A DNA stretch of 59,946 nt, taken from assembly GCA_900314985.1 (NCBI GenBank), contig OMXL01000010.1:1-59946 (forward strand), in the 5' to 3' direction. How positions within the stretch are numbered: position 1 is the stretch's first letter; each line of letters starts with the position of its first letter. Below the pieces are notes generated by a model. It made no database searches, was not told the origin of the DNA, and worked only from the letters and a program-made list of their open reading frames with translations. This DNA comes from an uncultured Prevotellaceae bacterium. GTDB taxonomy: Bacteria; Bacteroidota; Bacteroidia; Bacteroidales; Bacteroidaceae. Both the position numbers and the translations under genes were made by a program. This document shows positions 30,821 through 40,617 of the stretch, one piece after another.

Positions 30821-33800
30821 TTAATCTTCATAGATTTTACCACCACGCTGCTCGAAGATGTTGCCGAGGAGGGTGAGTTCCTTCATCTGCTGATTATAGG
30901 TCTTCTCGTCGACAATTTCTGTGAGTGATGCCAGCTGCTCCAGGATATAGAAATTAACCATGCAGTCGTGCTTGGCAGCATCGAAACGGTAGGACTCCAA
31001 TGAGCAGAACCACTTCATATACTGCACAGAGGTCTTCCACATCTGGTTGATGATATTCAGCGCCTCCTTCTTGTGACCCAGTGAAGCCCATGTGCGTGCC
31101 ATATCGAGTGAGCCTGAACTGAAGTTGTGGGCAACATTAAATGAAGGTATCATCTTTTCTGTATAGCGCAGCACTTCTTCTGCTTTCTTGTCCTGACCTT
31201 CATACATCAGCTCCAGTGCCAGCTTGGCCATCGTGCGACGATGAGTGTAGCACATGCGCATCACAGTCTCGTCAAGGTAGATGCCTGGCTTGTCAATGCC
31301 ACCAAACTTAAAGCGGTGCATCACATTGTCGTAAGTCTTCTCTGTATCGAAGTTCTTGACGCCAGGGATGGGCTTGCCTTCGTGTGTCGTTGTGAACGGC
31401 GTGATGCGGTAGGCTAGACCCTCGGTGATCACGTTGTCACCCAGATTGATGTAGTTGTCATCGCCCACAGAAACAGCCACATAGATAGGACGCTCCCAAT
31501 TGCACTGTGCCAGCATCTCAAGAATCATGAGGTCGCCCTTGTACAGCGCACGCTTGCCTTTCAGCGAGATTACCATCTTGTCAGGGATAGAGTCGGTAGC
31601 CATGAGCATGCCGCTACGGCGTACGGCCTCCTTGTCGATGGTCATATAGAGCGTGTCGGTAGGTATCAAGTGCAGGTCGGCATTCTTAGAACGTACCCAG
31701 TACTTCAGAATATTCTTTAGCTCGAAAGGATCGTCGCCAAACTGCTGACGAGCTTCGTCAGGATGCTGACGATAGTGATCCAAGACAGCCTCCTTCATCT
31801 CTGGCTCAATAGATACATATTCATTGGTACCTGCGCAGTACTCAATGCGCTCCCATGAGATAGGCACGCTGGGTGAGTCGTAGGCAGGACGTCGCATCTG
31901 GTCGATGTACCAGTCTGTCTGCAAGTATGACAGGTTGCAGACACGAGCATCGGTACGTACACCCTCTACATCCTGATTATACCAGAGGGGGAAGGTGTCG
32001 TTATCACCGTTGGTAAAGATGATGGGGTAGTTGCCTTGCTGACAGGTGTTCAGGTAATTCTGTCCGAAGTCGCGACAGGTATAGCGACCTGAACGGTCGT
32101 GATCGTCCCACGTCTGTGAAGCCATCTGGATAGGAACCAACAGGCAGATGACTGCAACAACAGAAGCTAAGGCGGTAGCAAATTGTTCACTATTCACTTT
32201 CAACTTTTCCCTTATCAGCTCGATGATACCTGCTACACCAATACCACACCAGATGGCATAAGCATAGAATGAACCAGCGTAGGCGTAGTCGCGCTCACGA
32301 GGCTGCGAAGGTGTCTGGTTCAGGTAGATAACGATGGCCAGACCAGTCATAAAGAATAGGAAGAATACCACCCAGAACTGGCGGATGCCCGTCTGGTCTT
32401 TAGCGTTGCCGTGGTGTTTGGCCAGCGACTGCCAGAAGAGACCAATGAGACCCAGCAGCAGTGGCAAGCAGTAGAAGACGTTATGTCCCTTATTCTCTTT
32501 TAGCTCATCAGGCAGCTTGCTCTGGTCGCCCAGACGCCAGTTGTCGAACCAGTCGAAACCTGTAATCCAGTTGCCATGCTCCAACTCTCCATTGCCCTGC
32601 AGGTCGTTCTGTCGACCAGCAAAGTTCCACATGAAGTAGCGCCAGTACATCCAGTTGCACTGGTAGCTGATGAAGAAGCGGATATTCTCCATTTGCGAAG
32701 GAATCTTCACGCTGATCATCTCGCCACAGCGGTCGTACATCTCCTCATGACCACTGATTTCGCCCATCCAACTCTCATAGTTGCTGCGGTGGGCAGAGCT
32801 GTACATGCGGGGGAAGAACATGTTCTGTGCATATTGGTACTCGTCCTTGGTACGTACTACGAAGTACTCATCTTTCTCGTCGGGTGAGGCCTTCTCCTTA
32901 CGCTGCCAAACGGGGTCTCCCTTCTTCATGACGGGCTTGCAATACTCGCCGTCTTTCTCCAAAGCAACCTGTGAGGTATAGGCTGGTCCATAGAATAGCG
33001 GACGCTGACCATACTGCTCACGTCCCAGATATTCGCCAAGGGTAAAGATGTCCTCTGGAGAGTTCTGATCCATGGGCGGGTTGGCTGATGAACGGATAAC
33101 AATCAGAGCGTATGATGAGTAGCCAATCATCAGCATCAGCATACAGAGCAGCGAGGTGTTCTTGATGCGGGCACTGACAAGGGCCACTTTCTTCTTGCTT
33201 CCTGCTTCAAGCTTCTTGTAATCCAGTACAAACCACATGATGGCCAACACCACGATACCGATGACGACAGACAACCAACCGTGACCATAGAACGGAATAC
33301 CCAGCATGGCAACAGCCAAGAGGAATGCTGCATTCTGGCGCTTGGGAGCCTTGTCGTTGTAGGTCTCGTAGATAGCCCAGATGATGGCTGCTACGAGCAA
33401 GAAGATATAGACGATCTCGCCTGTATTGAACGGACAACCCAGTACATTGACAAAGAACAGTTCAAACCAGCCGCCAACCTGTACGATACCTGGTACAACG
33501 CCATAGAGTACGGCTGCCAGAATAACGACAGAGATAAACAGGGCAATGAGCGAACCCTTCAAGTCGCGCTTGGGATCGTCGATGGGGAATTTGCGATAGT
33601 AGTAGACCAGCACGATGGCAGGCAGACACAGTAGGTTCAGCAGGTGAACACCAATGGAGAGGCCTGTCATATACATAATTAATACCAACCAACGGTCGGC
33701 ATGGGGCTGGTCAGCTTGGTCTTCCCATTTCAGAATCAGCCAGAAAACGACAGCGGTGAAAGCTGATGAGTAGGCATACACCTCGCCCTCTACTGCTGAG

Positions 33801-34240
33801 AACCAGAAAGTATCGCTGAAGGTGTAGATGAGTGCTCCTACCATGGCAGAAGCCTCAATAGCTATCCATTTATATAAAGGTATGTCCTTCAGCGTTACAG
33901 CGTTACGGAAGTCCTCCTGTTTGATGAGCAGACGGCGCACCAAGTGCGAGATAGTCCAAAACAGGAACAATATCGTTGCTGCAGACAACAATGCACTCAT
34001 CGTATTAACCATGCGAGCCACCTGTGTGGCATCAGAGGCAAATTGTGAGAATAGATTGGCTGTCAGCATAAAGAATGGCGCACCGGGTGGGTGACCGATT
34101 TCCAGTTTGTAGCCTGTAGAGATAAATTCGGGACAGTCCCAGAATGATGCTGTCGGTTCAATGGTGGAACAATACACGAAGGCGGCAATGGCAAAGGCCA
34201 GCCAGCCCAGGATGTTGTCCACGATTCTGAATTGTTTCAT
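30821..34240 (-). CDS. DUF2723 membrane protein (glycosyltransferase family 117-like)
   Basis: A 1139-residue membrane protein. The first 410 residues hold many transmembrane helices with the family motif TASFWDCPEFISTGYKLEIG HPPGAPFF near residues 30-55 (shown in two pieces). Further helices occur at about 590-720, and the C-terminal 400 residues are soluble, with helical repeats near the end (DKKAEEVLRYTEKMIPSF, LGHKKEALNIINQMWK). The family is thought to be an O-mannosyltransferase-like glycosyltransferase. Residues 675-690 (VNSEQFATALA region) are encoded by a repeat element shared with aroA and with 54001-54020. Confidence 0.9.
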   Translation of the reverse strand: MKQFRIVDNILGWLAFAIAAFVYCSTIEPTASFWDCPEFISTGYKLEIGHPPGAPFFMLTANLFSQFASDATQVARMVNTMSALLSAATILFLFWTISHLVRRLLIKQEDFRNAVTLKDIPLYKWIAIEASAMVGALIYTFSDTFWFSAVEGEVYAYSSAFTAVVFWLILKWEDQADQPHADRWLVLIMYMTGLSIGVHLLNLLCLPAIVLVYYYRKFPIDDPKRDLKGSLIALFISVVILAAVLYGVVPGIVQVGGWFELFFVNVLGCPFNTGEIVYIFLLVAAIIWAIYETYNDKAPKRQNAAFLLAVAMLGIPFYGHGWLSVVIGIVVLAIMWFVLDYKKLEAGSKKKVALVSARIKNTSLLCMLMLMIGYSSYALIVIRSSANPPMDQNSPEDIFTLGEYLGREQYGQRPLFYGPAYTSQVALEKDGEYCKPVMKKGDPVWQRKEKASPDEKDEYFVVRTKDEYQYAQNMFFPRMYSSAHRSNYESWMGEISGHEEMYDRCGEMISVKIPSQMENIRFFISYQCNWMYWRYFMWNFAGRQNDLQGNGELEHGNWITGFDWFDNWRLGDQSKLPDELKENKGHNVFYCLPLLLGLIGLFWQSLAKHHGNAKDQTGIRQFWVVFFLFFMTGLAIVIYLNQTPSQPRERDYAYAGSFYAYAIWCGIGVAGIIELIREKLKVNSEQFATALASVVAVICLLVPIQMASQTWDDHDRSGRYTCRDFGQNYLNTCQQGNYPIIFTNGDNDTFPLWYNQDVEGVRTDARVCNLSYLQTDWYIDQMRRPAYDSPSVPISWERIEYCAGTNEYVSIEPEMKEAVLDHYRQHPDEARQQFGDDPFELKNILKYWVRSKNADLHLIPTDTLYMTIDKEAVRRSGMLMATDSIPDKMVISLKGKRALYKGDLMILEMLAQCNWERPIYVAVSVGDDNYINLGDNVITEGLAYRITPFTTTHEGKPIPGVKNFDTEKTYDNVMHRFKFGGIDKPGIYLDETVMRMCYTHRRTMAKLALELMYEGQDKKAEEVLRYTEKMIPSFNVAHNFSSGSLDMARTWASLGHKKEALNIINQMWKTSVQYMKWFCSLESYRFDAAKHDCMVNFYILEQLASLTEIVDEKTYNQQMKELTLLGNIFEQRGGKIYED
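32172..32216 (-). repeat. Heptamer element copy inside the DUF2723 gene
   Basis: On the minus strand it reads GATAAGGGAAAAGTTGAAAG, then AGTGAAT and AGTGAAC units, then AATTTGCTACCGC. The first 20 nt are identical to 54001-54020. The rest matches 1536-1566 at aroA with few differences. Confidence 0.8.
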
Positions 34241-34274
34241 TATCTGAATGTTGATTGATTTTTCGTTCTAACCT

Positions 34275-34282
34275 GCAAAGGT
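34275..34282 (-). promoter_or_regulatory. Promoter -7 box of the DUF2723 gene
   Basis: TACCTTTG on the minus strand, 35 nt before the ATG. The -33 position is covered by the heptamer element. Confidence 0.6.
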
Positions 34283-34290
34283 AATAAAAA

Positions 34291-34334
34291 AAGTGAAAAG
34301 CGAAGAGCGAAGAGTGAAAAATTTGCTTCCGCTA
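34291..34334 (+). repeat. Heptamer element between yqaA and DUF2723
   Basis: AGTGAAA, AGCGAAG, AGCGAAG, AGTGAAA, followed by AATTTGCTTCCGCT. The element touches the yqaA stop codon (34337-34339) and has the same right end as the aroA copy. Confidence 0.8.
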
Positions 34335-34336
34335 TG

Positions 34337-34789
34337 TTATATTAACAATTGGGCACCATATATTAGTACGACATAACGTAGGAATTTACCCAATGCAATG
34401 CTGGTCAATGAGATGGGGATGTTGGCACGCATCAGTCCTAGAACAATGGTAATGGCCGATCCTAGCAAAGGTACGAAGGCAAAAAATCCCATCCATGCAC
34501 CACGACCTCCCATGAAACGGGTGGCCTTGTCAAGGTCTTGCTGTTTGACGTGCAGATATTTCTCTATCCACTCTATCTTTCCTTGGCGACCTACAAAGTA
34601 GTTGAACATACCGCCAGCCACATTGCCGATAGTACCATAGATGATGAGTCCCCATGGGTCTAACCCAGCGGCCAGCAGTCCTGTCATCACCGCCTCGCTT
34701 GAGAACGGGAAGAAGGAACCGGCAATGAAGGCTGTAATCAGCATACCCCAATAGCCGTAGCTAATCAGTAGAGAGACTATGAAATCCAT
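34337..34789 (-). CDS. YqaA/DedA-like small membrane protein
   Basis: A 150-residue protein of the SNARE-associated/VTT type: FIAGSFFPFSSEAVMTGLLA, GNVAGGMFNYFVGRQG, FMGGRGAWMGFFAFVPLLGS and two hydrophobic C-terminal helices. Short relatives such as YqaA are common. The function is probably lipid-related transport or envelope homeostasis. Its start lies within a 13-nt overlap with the upstream multi-pass gene. Confidence 0.9.
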   Translation of the reverse strand: MDFIVSLLISYGYWGMLITAFIAGSFFPFSSEAVMTGLLAAGLDPWGLIIYGTIGNVAGGMFNYFVGRQGKIEWIEKYLHVKQQDLDKATRFMGGRGAWMGFFAFVPLLGSAITIVLGLMRANIPISLTSIALGKFLRYVVLIYGAQLLI

Positions 34790-35703
34790 AAGTTGTAAGC
34801 GGTGAGGAGCAATGTGGCCGTGCTAAGTACCAGAAACGTGATGTTGGTTAGCTTGGTGGATGTCAGTGCTACGAAATGGGCTATCAGTGGTGAGGTGCTC
34901 AGTATCATGATGAGCAACATGGCATTGAAGTGCTGAGGTTGTAGCAACAGGAAGACCAATGCTGCCAAATCCATCCAGATAAAGAAACCATAGAACATGC
35001 GGGTGCGAATCTTGTCCAGATAGTTCTTGCGAATGAAGTGGATGGTACTGATAACAGCCATCAGGATGATGAGTCCTAGTGTGGCTTTCTGATAGCCTGT
35101 GATACCATAGAGATTGAAGGGTTCTTCAAAGTCTGTCAGTGCCGTGAAGTGGTCGATAATCAGCGCGTAGTCATACTGATAGATTACCCATACGGCACCA
35201 AACCAGTAGGGTGTCAGCAGTCCTAATAACGATGCAATCCAAGTACGCCACGATAGTGACATGGTATTGGTAATCATCAGTAGCCAGATGAGGGGCAGGA
35301 AGAACAGGATATGAACATACGCCACCGACGCCACACCGAATAAGAGGAAGGCATAATAGGTAATGCCAGCAGCTCCTTTGTTCTGGTAGGTCAGGAACAG
35401 CATGGTGACAAAGGCCGTCAGACACGTTAGCATGACGGCTTCATGGAGAGCTGGAAAGAGGAAGCAAGCGCAACAGGTTAAGACCAGAAACGCACTGCTC
35501 ACCATGCGTGAGAAGATACGTATCAGTGCATTGATGTTGTTTAACTCCACCATCAGATAGCAGGTAATGGCAAAGCATGCGAACTGCCACCACCAGTGGT
35601 TGGTCAGCACACCACTCAAGAGCCATACTATCAAGGCATATGCCGTGGTAATTGGCATCGTTAACTTGCTCTCTGCAATCCTATTTTGTAGCAGTTTTCT
35701 CAC
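34777..35703 (-). CDS. Multi-pass membrane protein (DUF6427-like)
   Basis: A 308-residue protein with about eight to ten transmembrane helices (ITTAYALIVWLLSGVL, FLVLTCCACFLFPAL, ILFFLPLIWLLMI, LGLIILMAVISTIHFI and others). It resembles the DUF6427-type proteins of Bacteroidota, from memory. The apparent start is a GTG at 35703 that lies in a CCTCTCA heptamer array; an ATG at 35658 is the alternative. It overlaps yqaA by 13 nt. Function unknown. Confidence 0.72.
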   Translation of the reverse strand: MRKLLQNRIAESKLTMPITTAYALIVWLLSGVLTNHWWWQFACFAITCYLMVELNNINALIRIFSRMVSSAFLVLTCCACFLFPALHEAVMLTCLTAFVTMLFLTYQNKGAAGITYYAFLLFGVASVAYVHILFFLPLIWLLMITNTMSLSWRTWIASLLGLLTPYWFGAVWVIYQYDYALIIDHFTALTDFEEPFNLYGITGYQKATLGLIILMAVISTIHFIRKNYLDKIRTRMFYGFFIWMDLAALVFLLLQPQHFNAMLLIMILSTSPLIAHFVALTSTKLTNITFLVLSTATLLLTAYNLWIS

Positions 35704-35842
35704 CTCTCACCTTTCTCTATTGACCTGCGGTCGAGCCTGCTCACGCTCGGCATTGTTCATGCAAGCATGACAATGCTCTCGCTCAATCGCAGCCTTCACT
35801 ATTCACTATTCACTCTTCACTCTTCACTAGGGCGAAGCCCGC
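35698..35842. repeat. Composite repeat: two heptamer arrays around a long hairpin
   Basis: CCTCTCA-type heptamers (35698-35716), then an extended imperfect hairpin at about 35731-35796 with core GCATTGT-CATGC / GCATG-ACAATGC, then TTCACTA/TTCACTC heptamers (35797-35827), then the reverse complement of GCGGGCTTCGCCCTAGTGAA (35823-35842), which abuts the purD stop codon. The gap holds no gene. Confidence 0.8.
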
Positions 35843-37129
35843 TCACAGGTCTGCACCGATATCGCGACGGAAATACTTGTCCGTAAACTGTATCTTCTGA
35901 GCCTCTGTGAACGACTTCTGCAGGGCTTCTGCCTTATCCTTGCCATACGATGATACGGCAATGACGCGTCCACCATTGGTGACAACTTGTCCGTCTTTTG
36001 TGCTGGTACCGGCATGGAATACAACAGAGCCTTCTACCTGGTCGATGCCGCTGATGGGATAGCCCTTCTTGTATTCTTGGGGATAACCGCCACTGACAAG
36101 CATCACACAGACCGCTGCGCGCTCGTCGAACTCCACAGGATGCTGGTCGAGGTTACCTGCAGCAACACCTTCGAAGAGGTCTACGATGTCACTCTTCAGG
36201 CGTAACATAACGCTTTCTGTCTCTGGGTCGCCCATACGACAGTTGTACTCGATGACATAAGGCTCGGGCTGACCGGTAGCGGTATTAGTGCGATTGATAA
36301 GTCCGAAGAAGATAAAGCCTTTATAGTCAATGCCATCGGCTTTCAGACCTTCTACGGTTGGACGTATGATGCGGTCTTCCACTTTCTGCATCCACTCCTT
36401 GGTGGCAAAAGGTACAGGAGAAACAGAACCCATACCGCCTGTGTTCAGACCCGTATCGTGCTCGCCAATGCGCTTGTAGTCCTTGGCTTCAGGCAGTATC
36501 TGATAGTGGTCGCCATCAGTCAGAACAAAGATGCTACACTCGATACCACTCATAAACTCCTCGATAACTACACGGCTAGAGGCGTTTCCAAACATGCCAC
36601 CCAGCATTTCCTGCAACTCCTTCTTAGCCTCTTCGAGGGTTGGGAGGATAAGTACTCCCTTGCCTGCACAGAGACCATCAGCCTTTAATACATAAGGTGG
36701 CTGGAGTGTTTCCAAGAAGGCTAAACCTTCTTGCACGTGCTCTCCATCGAATGTCTCATAACGGGCAGTAGGGATATTGTGACGTACCATGAATGCCTTG
36801 GCAAAATCCTTGGAACCTTCCAGTACGGCACCAGCCTTTGAAGGACCGATGACGGGTACATTCTTAGTGCGCTCGTCAGCCTTCAGGTCATCATAGATGC
36901 CTTTTACCAATGGATCTTCCGGACCAACTACCACCATGTCGATTTCTTCAGCTACGACGAATTGCTTGATGACTTCAAAATCATCCGCCTTCATGGGGAT
37001 ATTGATACCACAGTCGCTTGTTCCTGCATTACCTGGTGCAATATATAGCTTCTCACACTTCTCACTCTGAGCGATTTTCCATGCGAGAGCATGCTCGCGT
37101 CCGCCACTGCCTAATAATAAGATTTTCAT
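35843..37129 (-). CDS. purD: Phosphoribosylamine-glycine ligase (GAR synthetase)
   Basis: A 428-residue ATP-grasp enzyme of de novo purine synthesis joining glycine to phosphoribosylamine. Motifs: [19 protein letters not shown] at the N-terminus, [32 protein letters not shown], and [18 protein letters not shown] in the ATP-grasp core. Length is normal. The serB gene lies upstream across a short tandem repeat. No clear promoter was seen. Confidence 0.97.
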   Translation of the reverse strand: MKILLLGSGGREHALAWKIAQSEKCEKLYIAPGNAGTSDCGINIPMKADDFEVIKQFVVAEEIDMVVVGPEDPLVKGIYDDLKADERTKNVPVIGPSKAGAVLEGSKDFAKAFMVRHNIPTARYETFDGEHVQEGLAFLETLQPPYVLKADGLCAGKGVLILPTLEEAKKELQEMLGGMFGNASSRVVIEEFMSGIECSIFVLTDGDHYQILPEAKDYKRIGEHDTGLNTGGMGSVSPVPFATKEWMQKVEDRIIRPTVEGLKADGIDYKGFIFFGLINRTNTATGQPEPYVIEYNCRMGDPETESVMLRLKSDIVDLFEGVAAGNLDQHPVEFDERAAVCVMLVSGGYPQEYKKGYPISGIDQVEGSVVFHAGTSTKDGQVVTNGGRVIAVSSYGKDKAEALQKSFTEAQKIQFTDKYFRRDIGADL

Positions 37130-37144
37130 GTTTGTTGTTATTTT

Positions 37145-37176
37145 GATATTTCGATGTTTCGATATTTCGAAGACTC
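37145..37176 (+). repeat. Octamer array between serB and purD
   Basis: GATATTTC, GATGTTTC, GATATTTC, GAAGACTC. It ends 1 nt before the serB stop codon. Confidence 0.7.
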
Positions 37177-37177
37177 G

Positions 37178-38407
37178 TTAAAGTTTACCCTGTTCTCCTA
37201 AATAAGAGTCCTTGAAGCCCAGGAAGTAGAGCACACCGTCCAGCCCCATCGTGTTGATGCTCTGCTTGGCATTAGCCACCACTCGGGGTTTGGCGTGGAA
37301 GGCTATACCAAGTCCTGCTTCACTAATCATGGGCAAGTCGTTGGCACCATCACCTACAGCAATGGTTTGTGCCAGATTCACCTTCTCTACCTGTGCGATG
37401 AGTTTCAGCAGTTCGGCCTTACGATGACCGTCAACTATCTCACCGACATAGCGACCAGTTAATTTGCCGTCTTCGCCGACCTCCAATTCGTTAGCATAGA
37501 CATAGTCGATGCCATAGCGACGCTGTAGGTATTCGCCAAAATAGGTAAAACCACCGGAGAGAATGGCTATTTTGTATCCGCAGGTCTTGAGGATATTCAT
37601 CAGTCGGTCAACGCCTTCTGTGATGGGCAGATGCTCGGCAATGTCTTGCATGACGCTGACATCCAGGCCCTTCAGCAGTGCTACTCGACGAGTAAAGCTC
37701 TCCTTGAAGTCTATCTCGCCACGCATAGCACTCTCGGTGATGGCACGCACTTGCTCACCGACGCCGTTACGTTCAGCCAACTCATCAATGCACTCTGTCT
37801 GAATCAGCGTGGAGTCCATATCGAAGCAGATGAGTCGGCGCATGCGACGGAACATGTCATCCTTTTGGAAGGAGAAGTCGATATCCATCTCACTCGATAA
37901 CTTCATCAGTTTGCGCTGCATTTCCTTGCGATTGATAGGCTCACCGCGTAGTGAGAATTGGATGCAGGCACGGGTGTGCTTGTCGAGTTGCTTGATACTT
38001 TTGCGACCAGTGAGGCGCAGGATGCTATCGATGTTGAGTCCCTGATCGGCAAGAATGCGGGTGGCACCCTCTATCTGGCGTGCTTCCAACTGACGACCAA
38101 GTACCATGAGAATATAGCGGTTCTTACCTTGATGACCTACCCAGTCTTCGTACTCGTCATCGCTGATAGGTGAAAAACCGATGTTGACACCCAGTTCAGT
38201 GGCCTTGAACAGTAGTTCTTTCATGGCCAATCCAGACTTCATCTCGTCGATGCGCATCAGAATTCCTAATGACAGGGTGCTATGAATGTCGGCCTGACCG
38301 ATATCGAGAATCTGAGCATTGTATTTGGCGAGGATGCCCATTACGGCTGCTGTCAGTCCTGGACGATCTTGTCCTGTGATGCGAATTAAAATCTGCTCCT
38401 CTTTCAT
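37178..38407 (-). CDS. serB: Phosphoserine phosphatase with two ACT-like domains
   Basis: A 409-residue protein. Residues 1-180 hold two ACT-type regulatory domains (ILIRITGQDRPGLTAAVMG; YILMVLGRQLEARQIEGATR). Residues 190-405 are the HAD phosphatase with CFDMDSTLIQTECIDELAER (nucleophile and acid Asp), ILSGGFTYF and IAVGDGANDLPMISEAGLG. It removes phosphate from phosphoserine in the last step of serine synthesis, with the ACT domains presumably sensing an amino acid. Confidence 0.96.
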   Translation of the reverse strand: MKEEQILIRITGQDRPGLTAAVMGILAKYNAQILDIGQADIHSTLSLGILMRIDEMKSGLAMKELLFKATELGVNIGFSPISDDEYEDWVGHQGKNRYILMVLGRQLEARQIEGATRILADQGLNIDSILRLTGRKSIKQLDKHTRACIQFSLRGEPINRKEMQRKLMKLSSEMDIDFSFQKDDMFRRMRRLICFDMDSTLIQTECIDELAERNGVGEQVRAITESAMRGEIDFKESFTRRVALLKGLDVSVMQDIAEHLPITEGVDRLMNILKTCGYKIAILSGGFTYFGEYLQRRYGIDYVYANELEVGEDGKLTGRYVGEIVDGHRKAELLKLIAQVEKVNLAQTIAVGDGANDLPMISEAGLGIAFHAKPRVVANAKQSINTMGLDGVLYFLGFKDSYLGEQGKL

Positions 38408-38420
38408 AGTCTTTATTTTT

Positions 38421-38460
38421 TAGGATATCCTAGGATGTCCTAGGCTTTCCTAGGTTATTT
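38421..38460 (+). repeat. Decamer array between the DPP gene and serB
   Basis: TAGGATATCC, TAGGATGTCC, TAGGCTTTCC, TAGGTTATTT. The last unit contains the stop codon of the DPP-IV-like gene (38455-38457). Confidence 0.75.
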
Positions 38461-40617
38461 TAAGTAATCTTCAAAATATTGTGTGATGCGCTCATGTAGA
38501 TGCACACTGGCATGGCCGCGCATGTTGTGTTCTTCACCAGGATATGCAAAGAAGTCTGGCTGGGTGCCGGCCTTGATGCAGGCATCGAGAAATGACAGAC
38601 AGTGCTGGGGAACAACAGTATTGTCGTTGTAACCGGTGATAATCTGTAGCTTACCCTTCAGATTCTTTGCCTTGTCGATGAGACTGCTCTTGGCGTAACC
38701 CTCAGGATTGTTCTGGGGCGTACCCATATAGCGTTCGCCATACATCACTTCATACCATTTCCAATCGATGACAGGACCACCTGCAACGCCTACCTTGAAT
38801 ACGTCGGGATAGTTGAGCATGAGTGAGATGGTCATAAAGCCACCGAATGACCAGCCGTGTACACCGAGTCTCTTGGCGTCTACAAAAGGCAGGCTCTTCA
38901 AGTATTCCACACCTTTCATCTGGTCTTGCATCTCTATCTGTCCCAACTGGTGGAAGGTAGCCTGTTCGAACTCCAAACCGCGATTCTCTGATCCGCGATT
39001 GTCGAGAATGAACAGTACATAGCCTTTCTGTGCCATGTAGGTCTCCCACGTACGACTGTACCAGTGCCATGCTGCCTCTACATTGTGAGCATGAGGACCA
39101 CCATAGACATAAACAACGGTAGGATATTTCTTTGTCGCATCAAAGTCGTGAGGCTTCACCATGCGATAGTACAAGTCTGTCTTGCCATCAGCAGCTTTGA
39201 TGGTTCCACTCTCAAAGATGGGCTGTTGATAACCTTCCCAAGGATCTTTGGAAGTGAGTAGGCGAGTGACTTTGCTAGCGACAAGATCGCTGGACACACT
39301 GATAACATCGATGTTGCGAGGTACGTCGGGTTCTGTATAGCGGTCAACGAGATATTGTCCACTCTCTGACAACTCGCCACGGTGAGAACCACGGGCGTTG
39401 TCAAGTGGTGTGCGCTTGCCAGTCTTGATGTCTACACAATAGATGTTACGCTGAATGGCATTCTTCTCGTTCGAAGCAATGATGATGCTCTTGATTTTCT
39501 TGTTGAAGCCAAGTACGTCTTCAACCACCCACTGTCCCTTTGTCAACTGTTTCAGTAGCTCACCTTTATTATTATAAAGGTAGAGATGGTTGTAGCCGTC
39601 GCGCTGGCTTTGCATGATAAACTTCGTGGCATCCCAAGGCAAGAAAACGATGGGGTGTTGAGGCTCTACATATTTCTCGCTGGTCTCACGATACAACTCA
39701 GCCATACGCTCGCCAGTTGTGGCATTGTAGCTGACGAGTCGGCAGTCGTTTTGGTCGCGGTTCAATTCAAACAAGTAAACGACCTTGCCATCAGGACTCC
39801 AAGCAATATTGGTGAAATATCGGTCTGTGGGGTCTCCTGCTTGCAGATAGACGGTATTCTCTGTCTTTAGGTCATACACACCTACAGTTACTTGATGGCT
39901 GGTCATACCTGCCATGGGATATTTGTCTGGCTCGTAAGTGGCTTCACGAGGGAAGATGTCGACCTGTGGGTAGTCAGTCACCATTGACTGGTCCATACGG
40001 TAGAATGCCAGACGCTGACCGTCAGGACTCCAGAAGGTTCCTTTGTTGATGCCGAACTCGTTTCTGTGTACGGCAGAACCATACACCACACTACGACTGC
40101 CGTCGGTAGAGAGCTGGTGCTTCTTTCCATTGGCATCAACCACAAAGAGCTGATAGTCTTCTACGTAGGCCGTCGCCTTTGATACTTTGTTCCAGTCGTT
40201 AGCTTGCTTTTTTGAGATGCTATCCTGCCAAACTATTACATGTTTCTTGAAATCAACCAAAAGAACTGCTTTTTTGTTGCCTACCAGTACCAGTGGCTTA
40301 TCGGCATAGGGGAAGGTGGCATTCATCAGATGGCGCACATAGCTGTTCTCCTCTTCGTTGCTATCAGCCCATTTGTTGATGTCATCAAGAGTGAATAGTA
40401 GTTTTTTCTTTCCCGTTTTGATGTCAATGAGGTTACACTCCTCGACATCCGTCTGCACCAATAGGTCGCCCCACCATGTGAGCCACATGTTCTCTGGCTG
40501 CAAGTTACGGTAGTTGTTGCCGCCGAAGTTGAGGTCTTCAAGGGTGAAGAGCTTCTCTTGAGCACTCATTGCTAAGGTCGCAGTCATCAGCAAGAACAAT
40601 ATCTTAATCTTCCTCAT
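38455..40617 (-). CDS. Prolyl dipeptidyl peptidase (S9B, DPP-IV-like)
   Basis: A 720-residue exported peptidase (signal MRKIKILFLLMTATLAMSA). An eight-bladed propeller occupies about residues 30-460 (GTFWSPDGQRLAFYRMDQS, FTNIAWSPDGKVVYLFELNR). The alpha/beta hydrolase domain has nucleophile motif GVHGWSFGGFMTISLM, the Asp in YNDNTVVPQH and His in GEEHNMRGH. It probably releases Xaa-Pro dipeptides in the periplasm, as in related Bacteroidales. The ATG at 40617 (or 40620) overlaps the rlmL end by 14-17 nt; the 102 residues upstream in the same frame are an antiparallel reading of the rlmL tail and are rejected. Confidence 0.93.
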   Translation of the reverse strand: MRKIKILFLLMTATLAMSAQEKLFTLEDLNFGGNNYRNLQPENMWLTWWGDLLVQTDVEECNLIDIKTGKKKLLFTLDDINKWADSNEEENSYVRHLMNATFPYADKPLVLVGNKKAVLLVDFKKHVIVWQDSISKKQANDWNKVSKATAYVEDYQLFVVDANGKKHQLSTDGSRSVVYGSAVHRNEFGINKGTFWSPDGQRLAFYRMDQSMVTDYPQVDIFPREATYEPDKYPMAGMTSHQVTVGVYDLKTENTVYLQAGDPTDRYFTNIAWSPDGKVVYLFELNRDQNDCRLVSYNATTGERMAELYRETSEKYVEPQHPIVFLPWDATKFIMQSQRDGYNHLYLYNNKGELLKQLTKGQWVVEDVLGFNKKIKSIIIASNEKNAIQRNIYCVDIKTGKRTPLDNARGSHRGELSESGQYLVDRYTEPDVPRNIDVISVSSDLVASKVTRLLTSKDPWEGYQQPIFESGTIKAADGKTDLYYRMVKPHDFDATKKYPTVVYVYGGPHAHNVEAAWHWYSRTWETYMAQKGYVLFILDNRGSENRGLEFEQATFHQLGQIEMQDQMKGVEYLKSLPFVDAKRLGVHGWSFGGFMTISLMLNYPDVFKVGVAGGPVIDWKWYEVMYGERYMGTPQNNPEGYAKSSLIDKAKNLKGKLQIITGYNDNTVVPQHCLSFLDACIKAGTQPDFFAYPGEEHNMRGHASVHLHERITQYFEDYLK

